A stretch of DNA of 64,000 nucleotides, from the NCBI GenBank assembly GCA_016235595.1, contig JACRJX010000030.1:1-64000 (forward strand), given 5' to 3'. The position numbers and the translations under genes were made by a program. This DNA comes from Verrucomicrobiota bacterium (GTDB taxonomy: Bacteria > Verrucomicrobiota > Verrucomicrobiia > CAIQCK01). Below the pieces are notes generated by a model. The model saw nothing but the letters and a program-made list of their open reading frames with translations, was not told where the DNA came from and made no database searches. Positions 33,951 to 41,152 of this stretch are shown piece by piece (position 1 is the stretch's first letter; every line of letters starts with the position of its first letter).

Positions 33951-34988
33951 ATGAATGCCTGGCGCACTCCCGAAGAACGCGACTACAACCAGCGGATTTT
34001 TCGCGAGGAACTGAACGACTTCGTTCCCGCAAAAATCTTCGACACCCACGTCCACATTACGCCCACGGATGGATTTCTGCCCGGCGCGCCGTTCTCCTGC
34101 GGTGGCGTGCCCATCACTTCCTACACTTACGAAGAACTGGCTGCCGATCTGGAACTCGCCTTTCCCGGCCGGCAGGTTGAGGCGCTTTGTTTCGGTTATC
34201 CGGACCCGAAATTGAATCACGGGCGCAACAACGCCTGCGTCGGCGGCAGCGCGGACTTCAATCGCTTCTTTCCGCTGCGCCTGCTCGACCCGCACCGCGA
34301 CAATGCCGCATTGGTCAACACCGATATTGACCGCCATGGCTTCCTCGGCTTCAAACCGTATCCCGACTACGCGCGTCCCGACGACATCCCGAACGCCGAA
34401 ATTCCCGAGATGCTGCCCGACTGGGCGATGGCCATTGCGCACGAGCGCCGCCTGCTCGTGATGCTCCACATCCCGCGCTCCAAACGGCTGGAAGACCCGC
34501 TCAACCGCCGCCAGTTGCGCGAACTCTGCGTCCGCTGGCCGGGCGCGAAAATCATTCTTGCCCACATCGGCCGCGCCTATTATCTGCGCGGCATCACGGG
34601 ATTTCTCGACGACCTGCGTGAGCTTCCCAACCTCTACTTCGATCTCGCGATGGTTCAACACTGGGAGGTGATTGCCCACCTGTTTCGCCAGGTTCCCATC
34701 AGCAAAGTCCTTTACGGATCGGACATTCCCATCGCGCTCGCGCAGGGCAAGGCCGTCGAGATCAACCATCAATACACCTACATCACGCCGCGCCCGTGGT
34801 CGCTCTCGCTGTGCGACGAGAAGAAGAAGTTGCAGTTTACCTCATTCCTCAACGAGCAGTTGCGCGCTATTCAACAGGCCGCCACCGCTGCCAAACTCTC
34901 GCGTCCAGCCATCACTGCATTGTTCTACGACAATGCGCGGGCGTTGGTTGACGAAGTTGCGGCACGAATCAAGCCTGCGGGCCGCTAA
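33951..34988 (+). CDS. Amidohydrolase-family TIM-barrel protein
   Basis: The protein has 345 residues. FDTHVHITPTDGF gives the HxH metal motif at the first strand. LLVMLHIPRS gives another His, KIILAHIGRAYYL the next, and VLYGSDIPIALA the metal Asp. This is the pattern of the amidohydrolase 2 superfamily (hydrolases and decarboxylases such as lactonases and ACMSD relatives). It is the last gene of the ten-gene operon and may open a lactone or remove a carboxylate in the pathway. It is followed by intergenic DNA and a convergent gene. Confidence 0.85.
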   Translation: MNAWRTPEERDYNQRIFREELNDFVPAKIFDTHVHITPTDGFLPGAPFSCGGVPITSYTYEELAADLELAFPGRQVEALCFGYPDPKLNHGRNNACVGGSADFNRFFPLRLLDPHRDNAALVNTDIDRHGFLGFKPYPDYARPDDIPNAEIPEMLPDWAMAIAHERRLLVMLHIPRSKRLEDPLNRRQLRELCVRWPGAKIILAHIGRAYYLRGITGFLDDLRELPNLYFDLAMVQHWEVIAHLFRQVPISKVLYGSDIPIALAQGKAVEINHQYTYITPRPWSLSLCDEKKKLQFTSFLNEQLRAIQQAATAAKLSRPAITALFYDNARALVDEVAARIKPAGR

Positions 34989-35176
34989 CGTGATGAAGCC
35001 GATGGTGACGAGTGATTTCTTTGTGATGAATTGAGATTGCGGCTGGATTGAGGCTGGATGAGTGTTTCGACTATCGCTTTTGCCGCGTGCTACGGTGCAA
35101 ACGACACGAGGCATCACTTACTGCGAACAGGATAGCTGATACCGACTGCAGGTGTTTCACCGATTTTGACGAAGGC
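34989..35176. other. Intergenic tail after the catabolic operon
   Basis: This stretch separates two convergent transcription units. I see no gene. The terminator of the minus-strand HMA gene is just to the right. No clear terminator for the operon is visible. Confidence 0.4.
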
Positions 35177-35215
35177 AAAAAGAAAGCCGGAGGCGACACC
35201 TGCCGCCTCCGGCTT
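35177..35215 (-). terminator. Intrinsic terminator of the HMA selenoprotein gene
   Basis: A perfect 12-bp stem (AAGCCGGAGGCG with CGCCTCCGGCTT) surrounds an 8-base loop. On the minus strand it is followed by TCTTTTT. It lies about 20 bases after the stop codon of the HMA gene. Confidence 0.85.
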
Positions 35216-35234
35216 AAACTGAACTGCCCGCGGG

Positions 35235-35576
35235 CTATTTCTTCTTCTCTTTGAAGGAATCGACTTTGTAACGATCACCTTTACCGAGCAGGGCCTTATT
35301 GGCCGCTTTCTTGGTGAGCTCGCACTTGTCGTCCTTCATGGTGACGGTGGCCGTCAGTGTATCGCGATCGAATGTGACTTCGGCCACGCCGGGCAGGGAT
35401 GAGATCGTCTCACGGACGACCGCTGGACAACTCCCTCAGGTGGCACCAGGCACACCGATCAGATAGACGCGACCTTTTGCAGCATCGGCCGCAAGAGCGC
35501 TGGGCACCAACTCTGTGGCGACCAAGCATCCCGCGACCAACCCGACAACTGCCAATGAACTCAGCAGTTTTGTCAT
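35235..35576 (-). CDS. HMA-domain selenoprotein (UxxC), UGA-recoded
   Basis: This is a 113-residue protein when the in-frame TGA at 35436-35438 is read as selenocysteine (residue 47). Residues 1-30 look like a signal peptide (MTKLLSSLAVVGLVAGC, ALAAD cleavage region; the LVAGC could also be a lipobox). The rest is a heavy-metal-associated domain: GRVYLIGVPGAT-Sec-GSC, then PAVVRETISSLPGVAEVTFD. The canonical HMA motif is GMxCxxC followed by a helix and the PGV turn; here the first Cys is Sec. AAAGGAAACGC provides the ribosome site. The frame stays open and domain-like on both sides of the TGA, so this is not a decayed gene. Likely a periplasmic metal binder or redox protein. Confidence 0.82.
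35405..35430 (-). promoter_or_regulatory. Putative bacterial SECIS hairpin of the HMA gene
   Basis: In the mRNA, bases +6 to +31 after the UGA can fold. UUGUC pairs with GACGA. Above that C-A pairs with U-G, and CGG pairs with CCG, with a bulged G and a GGU apex. The core CAGCGGUCGUCCG is close to that of the neighbouring gene. The GU falls at about +16/+17, at the near edge of the known bacterial range. Confidence 0.55.
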
Positions 35577-35621
35577 GCGTTTCCTTTCAGTGGATGGTTG
35601 TTGTTTCTTTTGTCTTCAACC

Positions 35622-35676
35622 GGTTCCCAACCGCGGGAACCCGAAGCAATCTTACCACACCTTCCCGACTCGGCAA
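35622..35676 (-). promoter_or_regulatory. Promoter with inverted repeat at the start site, HMA gene
   Basis: Read on the minus strand, TTGCCG (35671-35676), a 16-base spacer and TAAGAT (35649-35654) form a plausible sigma-70 promoter. The inverted repeat GGTTCCC-N6-GGGAACC (35622-35641) covers the expected transcription start, a good operator position. It lies in the 365-base gap (35577-35941) between the two selenoprotein genes. I see no gene in the rest of that gap. Confidence 0.5.
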
Positions 35677-35941
35677 CCGGGAAATATGTGTCTGTCCAGC
35701 CAATAGAATAGCCAGTCACGCGCGGTGCAGTTTTGAGGCCGCGCCTTGATGAAGAAATGCCAGCAACACGGAGAGAGGACAGAAAAACGGAAAAGAAATT
35801 GGCGCCATGTAAGATCACATGGGAAGAACCAGAAAACGCCGTGACGGCGTCAAAGCACCACACGCCATCTCTTATGAGACGCCGTTGCTCTCCCGCTCCT
35901 CGCGTTTGCGCGCCCAGCAACGTGGCTGGGCGGCGGCGCGA

Positions 35942-36481
35942 CTACTTGCCGCCGCTCTTTTGCAACTCGGCCAGAAGTTCGTCCACGGCCTTGTCCATGG
36001 ACTCACCACGGACGTTCTTGAAACGGATGACGCCCTTGTGGTCGAGAACATAGATGGTGGGATAAGCGCGAACACCCCAAGCGGCGGCAATCGGGCCGCC
36101 TCCGCCATCGAACCAACTGCGCCAGGTCATGTCTTCTTTGCGACAACGCTTTCGCGTTTCGCTTTTATCCTGATCACTGTTGACGCCCAGCAATGCGAAC
36201 GGCTTTCCTTCCAATCGTTTCACGAGCGACCGCTCGTGTGGGATCATAGCCCGGCAGGGTGGTCACCAAAATCCCCAGAAATCAAGGACGACAACCTTGC
36301 CGCGAAACTCGCTGAGCTTCATCGGCTTGCTATCGAGGTCTCTGCCTTGGATTTCCGGAGCCACCTGCCCGATCGCGAAGCCATCCCCGCCCGCCCGGCT
36401 CCTCTTACCCGTCTGCGCGTTAGCCGCGTCGAGCGCGCACACAACGAGCAACGATGCGATGATAACTGCAATGCGTTTCAT
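35942..36481 (-). CDS. TlpA/thioredoxin-like selenoprotein (WUPPC), UGA-recoded
   Basis: This is a 179-residue protein when the TGA at 36263-36265 is read as selenocysteine (residue 73). Residues 1-22 are a signal peptide (MKRIAVIIASLLVVCALDAA). The thioredoxin fold follows: FAIGQVAPEIQGRDLDSKPM, VVVLDFWGFW, then Sec-PPC in place of the CxxC of TlpA/ResA. Later come LLGVNSDQD and the cis-Pro block AYPTIYVLDHKGVI. Ordinary gene calling would split this into two short pieces joined at the TGA. The frame, the active-site position and the fold continue across it. TAAGGAACCAC is the ribosome site. Likely a periplasmic thiol/selenol oxidoreductase, perhaps serving the adjacent HMA protein. Confidence 0.92.
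36221..36238 (-). promoter_or_regulatory. Putative bacterial SECIS hairpin of the TlpA-like gene
   Basis: A perfect 7-bp stem CACGAGC/GCUCGUG with a GGUC loop lies 24 bases after the UGA in the mRNA, inside the coding region. The loop GU falls at about +33/+34, within the 16-37 base range known for bacterial SECIS elements. Confidence 0.75.
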
Positions 36482-36509
36482 GTGGTTCCTTATTGCGGTT
36501 CGTGCGCGT

Positions 36510-36540
36510 TATATATGCCACCTGCCGACCCCGATTACAA
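36510..36540 (-). promoter_or_regulatory. Possible promoter of the TlpA-like selenoprotein gene
   Basis: On the minus strand, TTGTAA, a 17-base spacer and CATATA(TA) lie about 30 bases before the start codon. It is the only promoter-like sequence I see in the 354-base gap from 36482 to 36835. The rest of that gap shows no gene. Confidence 0.3.
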
Positions 36541-36835
36541 GTCTTCGCTGGCCCACGGCGGGCCGCACGACCGCGTGATCGCAATGCCCGAAGGTGGGCA
36601 TTGGGTCGAAGCGCAACAGAACCGATGAAGTGAGCGCCAAAGGCTGGGTGCTGGCGCATTGACCTGGTCGACGCTCTTTTTGGTTGTCGGTTCATCGCGG
36701 GATTCATAGACTGGCCGTGTTGATCAAAGCCATATTGCCAATGCCGCCGTCGAAAGTCGCAAGCGTGACTCGCCTTTCTCGTGAGGCGTGGAGGGTTCTG
36801 CACGCTGGACGGTGAGTTCAAGATCTCACGTTCTA

Positions 36836-37261
36836 ATGAGCACCGAACCGTCAAAAGTTTTCGAGAGACGTTTCCAGAACCGTCTGGCCGATCTGAACCA
36901 TGCAACCGAAGAGGCCGTGCGGTTCATCGAGGAGAACGGCGTCAACGGCGCGGCGGTCCACGTCGCCAACCTCGCCATCGAGGAGATGGCCACCAATATC
37001 CTCAAGTACGGCTACGACGACGCAAACGCGCACGAGATACTCTTGGGCGTGGAAATCCTGCCCGAAAGGCTTCTCCTGATTCTCGAGGACGATGGCCACG
37101 AATTCAATCCGCTCAAGGTCCCGGACTCGGTCGTCGATCTCCCAGCCGAGATGCGTGTGCCCGGTGGCCTCGGGATCCATCTGGTCCGCAGGTTCGCCGA
37201 AGAGATGCGCTACGAACGCCGCGACTGCCGCAATCGGCTGACGATTGCGATTCGACGCTGA
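36836..37261 (+). CDS. Serine-protein kinase / anti-sigma factor, RsbW-like
   Basis: The protein has 141 residues; the ATG is preferred over an upstream GTG because the domain begins right after it. It is a GHKL ATPase: VANLAIEEMATNILKYGYDD is the N-box, LILEDDGHEFNP the G1 box (DDG), and VPGGLGIHLVRRFAEEM the G2 box. This is the RsbW/SpoIIAB type that phosphorylates STAS antagonists and holds sigma factors or other targets. A STAS gene follows after about 200 bases on the same strand. The REC-PP2C protein at 51-52 kb could be the opposing phosphatase. Confidence 0.88.
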   Translation: MSTEPSKVFERRFQNRLADLNHATEEAVRFIEENGVNGAAVHVANLAIEEMATNILKYGYDDANAHEILLGVEILPERLLLILEDDGHEFNPLKVPDSVVDLPAEMRVPGGLGIHLVRRFAEEMRYERRDCRNRLTIAIRR

Positions 37262-37465
37262 TACGTATTGAGTTCAGAAGGTCAGCGCCGCCCGTGCGAA
37301 AACATCTGGCGTCCTTATAACAACGTGCTTGTGAACCAGCGGAATTCGTAATTGACCAAAATTTTCCTTGCTTGCATCCAAGTTATATGGAGAGTAGCTC
37401 ACATTCGCCGCGGAAAATCTAATGTCGTCCGCGTTCTTTTTGTTGCGAGTTGATCGAGGTAAACC

Positions 37466-37798
37466 ATGGAAACACAAAAACTTCCCAACGCCACTGTCGT
37501 CAAGCTGATCGAACGGATTGATTCCCTCACGTCTCGTGATGTCGAGGCTGCCCTTCAGGAAGTCGTAGCCAGCGGAGCGCGCAATATCATTTGCGACTGC
37601 GCGGCCACGAAGTATATCTCCAGCGCCGGCCTGCGCGTGTTGTTGATTGTTACCAAGCCCCTGAAAAAGGCCGGAGGCCAATTGCTGATTGTGTGTGCCC
37701 GGACCGGATATGTCTATGAGGTCCTGGAGACTTCTGGATTCACCAATATCATTCCTGTGTTCGAGTCCGTCGAAGAAGCCGCGCGGAACGCATCCTAA
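37466..37798 (+). CDS. STAS-domain anti-sigma factor antagonist
   Basis: The protein has 110 residues, the standard SpoIIAA/RsbV size. The fold is VVKLIERIDSLTSRDVEAAL, then NIICDCAATKYISSAGLRVLL with the phosphorylatable Ser in the ISSAGLR loop, and EVLETSGFTNIIPVFESVEE at the end. The Ser would be phosphorylated by the upstream RsbW-like kinase and restored by a PP2C phosphatase. The start follows GATCGAGGTAAACC, a reasonable ribosome site. The TPP enzyme gene begins 20 bases later, so it may be co-transcribed. Confidence 0.92.
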   Translation: METQKLPNATVVKLIERIDSLTSRDVEAALQEVVASGARNIICDCAATKYISSAGLRVLLIVTKPLKKAGGQLLIVCARTGYVYEVLETSGFTNIIPVFESVEEAARNAS

Positions 37799-37818
37799 CC
37801 GCTGACCCTGCCCACCCT

Positions 37819-39540
37819 ATGAAAACCCAAGTCGCCGACGTCGTCATGAAGTTTCTAGAGGCCGAAGGTGTGGAGTACATCTTCGGAGTTCCAGGCACCA
37901 CCATCGTGCCACTGTTGGGCGCAACGAACCGCAACAAGGCGGTCCGGCCCATTCTGGCCAAGCACGAGGAAGGTGCAGCCTTCATGGCGGACGGTTATGC
38001 GCGCGTCAAAGGCGGGTTTGGCGCTTGCTTCGCCACCTCGGGTCCCGGCGCGACCAACCTCATGACCGGTGTGGCCAATGCCTACATGGACAACGTGCCG
38101 ATCCTCGTCATCACCGGCCAAGTCGAGACCTCCGTGTATGGCAAAGGCGCCTTTCAGGATTCGTCCAAGGAAGGCGTGGATTCGGTGAAAATGTTCGAGC
38201 CGATCACCAAACACTCGAGCATGATCATTTCGAAGCACAAGGCGGTTGAGGATTTGCAGGCCGCGCTGCGCACCGCCATGACCGGCAAAAAGGGGCCGGT
38301 TCATCTCAGCTTCCCGAAGGACATTCAAACCGCCGAGATCGAATTTGACACCGTGGCCACGACCGCCATCCGCGTGCCGGTGGAATATTTCGATCGGCGG
38401 CTGGTGATTGATGCCGCCGAACAACTCGTTCAGGCCAAGCACCCCGCCATGCTGGTGGGCTCCGGCGCTGTTTCCTCCGGGGCTTGCGAGGACATCAAGG
38501 AACTTGCGGAGATGCTGAACCTGCCTGTGGCCACCACGCCCAAGGCCAAAGGCGCATTTCCCGAGGACCATCCGCTCGCGTTGGGCGTGCTGGGTCTGTG
38601 CGGCTCGCCATTGGCGGAAAGCTACCTCAAGTCCGGCGAGACGGACGTGCTCCTCGTCGTGGGAGCAAGTTTGAACCAGATGACCACCATGTCGTGGGAC
38701 CCGCGTCTCGCGCCATCGAAGTGCCTCATCCACGTCAACATCGATCCGGCGGAGATGGGCAAGAACTACCCCACGCAGATTCCGCTGGTGGGCGACGCCC
38801 GCACCATCATCAACGAAATTGGTTTCCGCGTGCTGCGCCATCTCACCACGAGTCAGACGAAATGGGAGGATCGGGTGAAAGCTGTGGCGGACCTTCGAGA
38901 CAAGGTGGGCACGTGCCTCAATCCGGAGAAAATGGATTCCGACAGTGTGCCGCTTAAACCTCAGCGCCTTGTTCGGGAACTGCAGGAGACGCTGCCCGAC
39001 GATGCGATTCTCTTTGTGGACGTGGGCAACTCAATCAACTGGGTGACTCACTACATGAAGTTCCGACGGCCCGGCTCGGTCATCACGCCGTTTGGCATGC
39101 TCTCCATGGGCTATGGCATTTCGGCGTCGGTTGGCGGCAAACTGGCGGCTGGCCGCCGTCCCGTGGTGTGTCTGGCCGGCGACGGCTGCTTCCTCATGAA
39201 CGGCATGGAAGTCGCCACGGCGGTCCACAACGACATCCCGGTCGTCTTCATCATCCTGAACAACCAGAAGCTCGGTTTGGTGCATGATCTCCAGACCTTC
39301 AGTCTGGGTCAGAACACCGTTGCCACCCGGTTCCGCAAGATCAACGCCGCGAAAGTGGCGGAGGGCTTGGGCGCAGTGGGGTACACTGTGGAGAAGCCCG
39401 GCGAACTGAAGCGGCTCCTGCCACAAGCGATTGCTTCAGGCAAGACAACCGTTATTGACTGCATCATCGATCCGAATGAAGTGCCGCCGCTCTCTCCTTT
39501 CGTAGAGGGCGCGAAGCGTTTCCTCCAGCATTTGGACTGA
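37819..39540 (+). CDS. Thiamine-diphosphate-dependent enzyme, acetolactate-synthase-like
   Basis: The protein has 573 residues with three domains. The PYR domain has FGVPGTTIVPLLGATNR, the catalytic Glu in AKHEEGAAFMADGYAR, and SGPGATNLMTGVANAYMDN. A central Rossmann-like domain spans about residues 190-330. The PP domain has the cofactor motif GDGCFLMNGMEVATAVHND ending in FIILNNQKLG. It belongs to the acetolactate synthase / 2-oxo acid decarboxylase group. No small regulatory subunit is nearby and an iron alcohol dehydrogenase follows. An aldehyde-forming decarboxylase is thus as likely as true acetolactate synthase. Reaction not assignable from sequence alone. Confidence 0.85.
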   Translation: MKTQVADVVMKFLEAEGVEYIFGVPGTTIVPLLGATNRNKAVRPILAKHEEGAAFMADGYARVKGGFGACFATSGPGATNLMTGVANAYMDNVPILVITGQVETSVYGKGAFQDSSKEGVDSVKMFEPITKHSSMIISKHKAVEDLQAALRTAMTGKKGPVHLSFPKDIQTAEIEFDTVATTAIRVPVEYFDRRLVIDAAEQLVQAKHPAMLVGSGAVSSGACEDIKELAEMLNLPVATTPKAKGAFPEDHPLALGVLGLCGSPLAESYLKSGETDVLLVVGASLNQMTTMSWDPRLAPSKCLIHVNIDPAEMGKNYPTQIPLVGDARTIINEIGFRVLRHLTTSQTKWEDRVKAVADLRDKVGTCLNPEKMDSDSVPLKPQRLVRELQETLPDDAILFVDVGNSINWVTHYMKFRRPGSVITPFGMLSMGYGISASVGGKLAAGRRPVVCLAGDGCFLMNGMEVATAVHNDIPVVFIILNNQKLGLVHDLQTFSLGQNTVATRFRKINAAKVAEGLGAVGYTVEKPGELKRLLPQAIASGKTTVIDCIIDPNEVPPLSPFVEGAKRFLQHLD

Positions 39541-39717
39541 ACGGCGTCGAACGACGCAGCCGGCAAGATACTGCGGTCGATAGCACGAGACAATGCCTCG
39601 TGCTGTCACCATTGGGCGAATTCAGCTTGAGTTGCCCACGGGTGACACCTTATTTTTGCGCTTATCGCCAGTCGAACGTTAGAGAAGAAGTTCCTGAATG
39701 CAACAAGGAGGTTATCC

Positions 39718-40875
39718 ATGACAACGCAGACATTCCCGTTCTTCATTCCCCCGGTCAATCTGATGGGCATCGGCTGCCACAAGGAAATCGGCAAGCGCGC
39801 CAAGATTCTCGGCATGACCAAACCCCTGGTGGTCACCGATAAGGGCGTTGTGCAAACCGGCATGGGCGAACAGATCTGCGCTTTGCTTCGTGCGGAAGGT
39901 CTCAAGCCAACCGTGTTCGCCGACACCGTTCCTAATCCAACGGACACCAACGTCGCGGCCGGTGTGAAGGTCTATAAGAAGAACGGCTGCGACTCCCTCA
40001 TCACCCTTGGCGGCGGCAGTCCGCACGACTGCGGCAAGGGCATCGGGTTGCTGGTCAGCAACGGCGGAGCCATTCACGATTATGAGGGCTTGGACAAATC
40101 CACCAAACCCTTGCCGCCGTATATTGCCGTGAACACGACGTCCGGCACAGCCAGCGAGATGACGCGCTTCTGCATCATCACCGACACGCGCCGGAAGGTG
40201 AAAATGGCCATTGTGGATTGGCGCGTGACGCCAACGCTTTCAGTAGATGATCCACTGCTGATGGTCGGCATGCCGCCAAAGTTAACCGCTGCCACCGGCA
40301 TGGACGCGCTTACGCACGCCGTGGAAGCCTACGTTTCCACCATCGCCTCGCCGATTACTGACGCATGCGCGCTCAAGGCCATCGAGTTGATCGCCGGCAA
40401 CCTGCGCGCGGCTGTGGCCAACGGCCAGGACCTCGCGGCCCGCGATGCCATGACCTACGCTGAGTTTCTGGCCGGCATGGCGTTCAACAACGCGAGCTTG
40501 GGCAACGTTCACGCCATGGCACACCAACTTGGCGGGTTCTACGATCTGCCGCACGGTGTTTGCAACGCCATCCTTCTGCCACACGTGGAGCGGTTCAACA
40601 TGATTGCAAAGTTGGATCGTTTCGTCGTGATCGCCAAAACGATGGGCGAACCGGTGGATGGCCTGTCTCAACGCGCTGCCGCCGAACGCGCGTTGGAGGC
40701 CATCAAGCAGCTTTCCGTGGACGTCGGCATCCCTGCCGGACTGCAGGAATTGGGCGTCAAGGAAAAGGACTTTCCGTTGATGGCCGAAAACGCCATGAAG
40801 GACGCCTGCAGCTTCACCAACCCGCGGCTGGCCACGCTTGGCGACATCGTTCAGATCTACAAGAACGCTCTGTAA
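39718..40875 (+). CDS. Iron-containing alcohol dehydrogenase
   Basis: The protein has 385 residues, the family norm. A near-perfect ribosome site AAGGAGG precedes the ATG. Motifs are GGGSPHDCGKGIGLL (NAD-binding), NTTSGTASEMTRFC, TGMDALTHAVEAYVS, and the iron ligand block GNVHAMAHQLGGFYDLPHG followed by AILLPHV. It resembles methanol, 1,3-propanediol and lactaldehyde reductases that interconvert alcohols and aldehydes with NAD(H). It follows the TPP enzyme by about 180 bases. The pair could make an aldehyde and reduce it to an alcohol. Between its end and the first MCP (277 bases) I see nothing more than the MCP ribosome site. Confidence 0.92.
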   Translation: MTTQTFPFFIPPVNLMGIGCHKEIGKRAKILGMTKPLVVTDKGVVQTGMGEQICALLRAEGLKPTVFADTVPNPTDTNVAAGVKVYKKNGCDSLITLGGGSPHDCGKGIGLLVSNGGAIHDYEGLDKSTKPLPPYIAVNTTSGTASEMTRFCIITDTRRKVKMAIVDWRVTPTLSVDDPLLMVGMPPKLTAATGMDALTHAVEAYVSTIASPITDACALKAIELIAGNLRAAVANGQDLAARDAMTYAEFLAGMAFNNASLGNVHAMAHQLGGFYDLPHGVCNAILLPHVERFNMIAKLDRFVVIAKTMGEPVDGLSQRAAAERALEAIKQLSVDVGIPAGLQELGVKEKDFPLMAENAMKDACSFTNPRLATLGDIVQIYKNAL

Positions 40876-41152
40876 TCACCGTGTTGGTGAAATGCGGCTC
40901 GGCAGCATGGACCAGGCGCACAGACCTGCCAGTCACGCTTTCTCTGTCTCGCGCTGTCGTCAAGCAGCGTGAAACGGTTGGCTGACATCCTGCGATCGCT
41001 TCATTTGTCACCATCAAAAGAACCCGCATGTTGTGTTCGCTTCTGAAGCGCCGACTGTGGGGCAGGGGGTGGCTGCCGGTTTTTGCTTTCAAAGCCTTTG
41101 ACCGGCATATTACAGTTCTTGCGGTCGCACGGTAAACCTGAAGGAGAAAGTC

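Noticed and set aside
35942-36481. Reading the TGA in the TlpA-like gene as an ordinary nonsense mutation
   Set aside because: The TGA sits exactly on the first Cys of the redox motif, no other damage is present, a hairpin follows, and tRNA-Sec is encoded in the window. The neighbouring gene shows the same pattern.
37819-39540. Sulfoacetaldehyde acetyltransferase (Xsc)
   Set aside because: The first domain (FGVPGTTIVPLL, KHEEGAAFMADGYAR) fits acetolactate synthase-like enzymes better, and no other taurine or sulfonate genes are near.
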